NCBI RefSeq assembly: GCF_030547545.1
Contig: NZ_JAUOQE010000008.1
Location: forward strand, 1 to 64,000
Direction: 5' to 3'
Source of the DNA: Amphritea sp. 1_MG-2023
GTDB lineage: Bacteria; Pseudomonadota; Gammaproteobacteria; Pseudomonadales; Balneatricaceae
Length of the DNA stretch: 64,000 nucleotides
Below, piece after piece: positions 62,557-64,000 of this stretch. The first letter of the stretch is position 1. Every line of letters begins with the position of its first letter. The position numbers and the translations under genes are program-made. The notes under the pieces are model-generated. The model was not told where the DNA came from. It searched no databases and was given only the letters and a program-made list of their open reading frames with translations.

Positions 62557-63753
62557 ATGATCGAAGCGGGTACCAAACCGTTCTGGCGAGCCACCATTGC
62601 GTTATGCATCGGCTCGTTTATGATTTTTTCCAACGTCTACGTCACTCAGCCCATTCTACCTGAGCTACAACAGGAGTTTATGCTGACGACGCTGGAGGTT
62701 GGCTGGTCATTCACGATCACGACCCTGATGCTCGGATTGTCGTTACTGTTCTATGGCCCCTTATCGGATGCATTGGGGCGGCGTTTGTTGATGCTCTTGA
62801 GCATGGCGGGTGTCTGTGTATGTACTTTGCTATTGTCACAAGCGAATAGTTTTACCTCTCTTATTGTGCTGCGAGGGCTGCAAGGTTTCTTTCTCGGTGG
62901 CCTGCCGGCCATTGCCATTGCTTACATGGGGGATGAATATTCACGTAAAGCATTGCTGTTGGCTGTGGGTTTGTATATCAGTGGCAACTCTATTGGGGGC
63001 ATATCGGGGCGATTGATTGGTGGTTTTGTCAGTGATTGGCTGGGTTGGGCCGACCTGTTTCTGGTGATGGGGTTGATGAGTGTAGTTTGCTGGTTGCTAT
63101 TTTGGTGGTTATTACCGGCCTCTCAACAGTTCACGCCACAGCCGTTACATTTGCCGAGCATGCTACAGCGTTTGAAAGGCCATCTGACGAATCCACTATT
63201 GTTGCTGGTGTATCTGGTGGGTGGTTTGAACTTTTTTATTTTTATCAATCAGTACAGTTATATCACCTTTGTCTTGTCCGATGCGCCGTATCATCTGAGC
63301 CCCGTTTGGATTGGCTTACTGTTTTTGACTTATTTGACCGGTACGGTCGGGTCGACGTTATCGGGGCGAGTAGCGCAACGTATTGGGCAGCTCAACTGTA
63401 TTAAAGCGGGGATTGTGATTTTAATGAGCGGTAGCTTATTAACGTTAAGCGATGCTTTAGGGTGGATCGTGTTAGGCTTTTTTATCAACAGCTTTGGTTT
63501 CTTCTTTGCTCATTCGAGTGCCAGTAGTTGGGTCAGCCGTCAAGCAACCTATGCGCGGGCCAGTGCTTCATCGTTATATCTGGTCTTTTATTATTTAGGG
63601 GCCAGTAGCGGTGGTTTTTATCTTGATCCCTTTTGGCAATGGTTAGCTTGGGAGGGGGTGGTGTTAGGCTCGCTTATCGTTTTATTGTTGACCTTGTCGT
63701 TAACCTTAGCATTGAGCTCGTTGTGTGCCAGAGGTATGATCAAAACTCAGTGA
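62557..63753 (+). CDS. MFS transporter (YnfM-like drug/metabolite exporter)
   Basis: A 398-residue twelve-helix major facilitator. Motif A-like LSDALGRRLLML follows helix 2, and NVYVTQPILPELQQEF lies after helix 1, as in the YnfM/arabinose-efflux-like group. Duplicate halves about a central loop near 190-215. Substrate not assigned. Divergent from the LysR gene. Confidence 0.9.
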   Translation: MIEAGTKPFWRATIALCIGSFMIFSNVYVTQPILPELQQEFMLTTLEVGWSFTITTLMLGLSLLFYGPLSDALGRRLLMLLSMAGVCVCTLLLSQANSFTSLIVLRGLQGFFLGGLPAIAIAYMGDEYSRKALLLAVGLYISGNSIGGISGRLIGGFVSDWLGWADLFLVMGLMSVVCWLLFWWLLPASQQFTPQPLHLPSMLQRLKGHLTNPLLLLVYLVGGLNFFIFINQYSYITFVLSDAPYHLSPVWIGLLFLTYLTGTVGSTLSGRVAQRIGQLNCIKAGIVILMSGSLLTLSDALGWIVLGFFINSFGFFFAHSSASSWVSRQATYARASASSLYLVFYYLGASSGGFYLDPFWQWLAWEGVVLGSLIVLLLTLSLTLALSSLCARGMIKTQ

Positions 63754-63835
63754 AACACGCTAGTTAAGCTGTTTCGATAATCTTTTGTGCGGCAATGCCG
63801 AATTTATTTTCAGACTTCCTGAAGGGGATAAAGCC

Positions 63836-64000
63836 TTGATTATTCAGTATAAACATCAGTATGTAGATGGCGTTAGCGCTGACCTTCCGGTTGGTAAAGT
63901 GGTATGTGTAGGCCGTAATTATGCAGACCATGCGGCAGAGCTGAATAATCCTATACCGACGACGCCGATGTTATTTATTAAGCCTTCGACGGCCATTGTG
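63836..64000 (+). CDS. Fumarylacetoacetate hydrolase-family protein (5' part)
   Basis: Frame opens at TTG 63836 after AAGGGG (63822-63827) and runs to the window end: 55 residues, IIQYKHQYVDGVSADLPVGK then VVCVGRNYADHAAEL and PMLFIKPSTAIV. These match the start of one-domain FAH-family hydrolases (YcgM-like, acylpyruvase or 2-keto-diacid decarboxylase). Incomplete at the 3' end. A distinct gene from fahA at 9791. Confidence 0.85.
   Translation, partial: MIIQYKHQYVDGVSADLPVGKVVCVGRNYADHAAELNNPIPTTPMLFIKPSTAIV

Overview
The window reads as a chromosomal stretch of a free-living, probably marine gammaproteobacterium of the Oceanospirillales/Pseudomonas-like lineages. This is inferred from gene order: rsmE-gshB-tonB-algH-ruvX-pyrR-pyrB-pyrC' on one strand and tkt-epd-pgk-fba on the other are layouts familiar from pseudomonads and relatives. 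It also rests on GlnE, class II aldolase, PpnP, malate synthase G and a fadB-type beta-oxidation protein. I cannot name a genus. I see no rRNA, tRNA, CRISPR array, prophage or complete insertion sequence.

Layout. 1-8214: an Lrp/AsnC regulator divergent from a LysE/RhtB exporter, then a leftward fatty-acid block (thiolase, fadB, AlkK-like acyl-CoA ligase). The thiolase and ligase genes are preceded by near-identical 65-bp segments, and a decayed second fadB tail lies at the left edge. 8215-18810: an M50 membrane protease with a 56-residue charged protein, fumarylacetoacetase, a CBS-PAS-GGDEF-EAL protein, an SDR, a VOC protein and propionyl-CoA synthetase. Two related IS5-type miniature elements lie at 9529-9624 and 18544-18806. 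18818-31000: glnE, the PhoU-like/Pit phosphate pair, and the leftward rsmE to pyrC' cluster. 31157-38183: metK divergent from the central-carbon cluster tkt-epd-pgk-fba. 38256-46070: a mosaic of small units (GST/LysR, Rof, di-heme peroxidase, LpxH-like phosphoesterase, AhpD-like protein/GlxA-type regulator, uracil-DNA glycosylase-like protein, NYN/OST-HTH protein). 46259-46769: a YefM/YoeB toxin-antitoxin pair whose toxin has changed catalytic residues. 46915-54224: a 63-residue protein, ppiC, dbpA, a sirtuin with 15-bp coding repeats, a MocR regulator divergent from a DJ-1 protein, and glcB. 54510-64000: a DUF4870-like protein, thioesterase, large MscK-type channel, lipase, serA, ppnP, a LysR/MFS pair and the start of a fumarylacetoacetate hydrolase-family gene.

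Functionally most of the window is housekeeping: fatty-acid and propionate activation, tyrosine catabolism, the glyoxylate branch, Calvin/gluconeogenic sugar phosphates, pyrimidine, serine, glutathione and SAM synthesis, and nitrogen and phosphate control. No clearly new multi-gene system is visible. The most informative signals are the two miniature elements (the smaller is a microhomology deletion form of the larger), the shared 65-bp promoter segment, the substituted YoeB, and a perfect hairpin enclosing a stop codon. Intrinsic terminators punctuate nearly every transcription unit and support the operon boundaries given.
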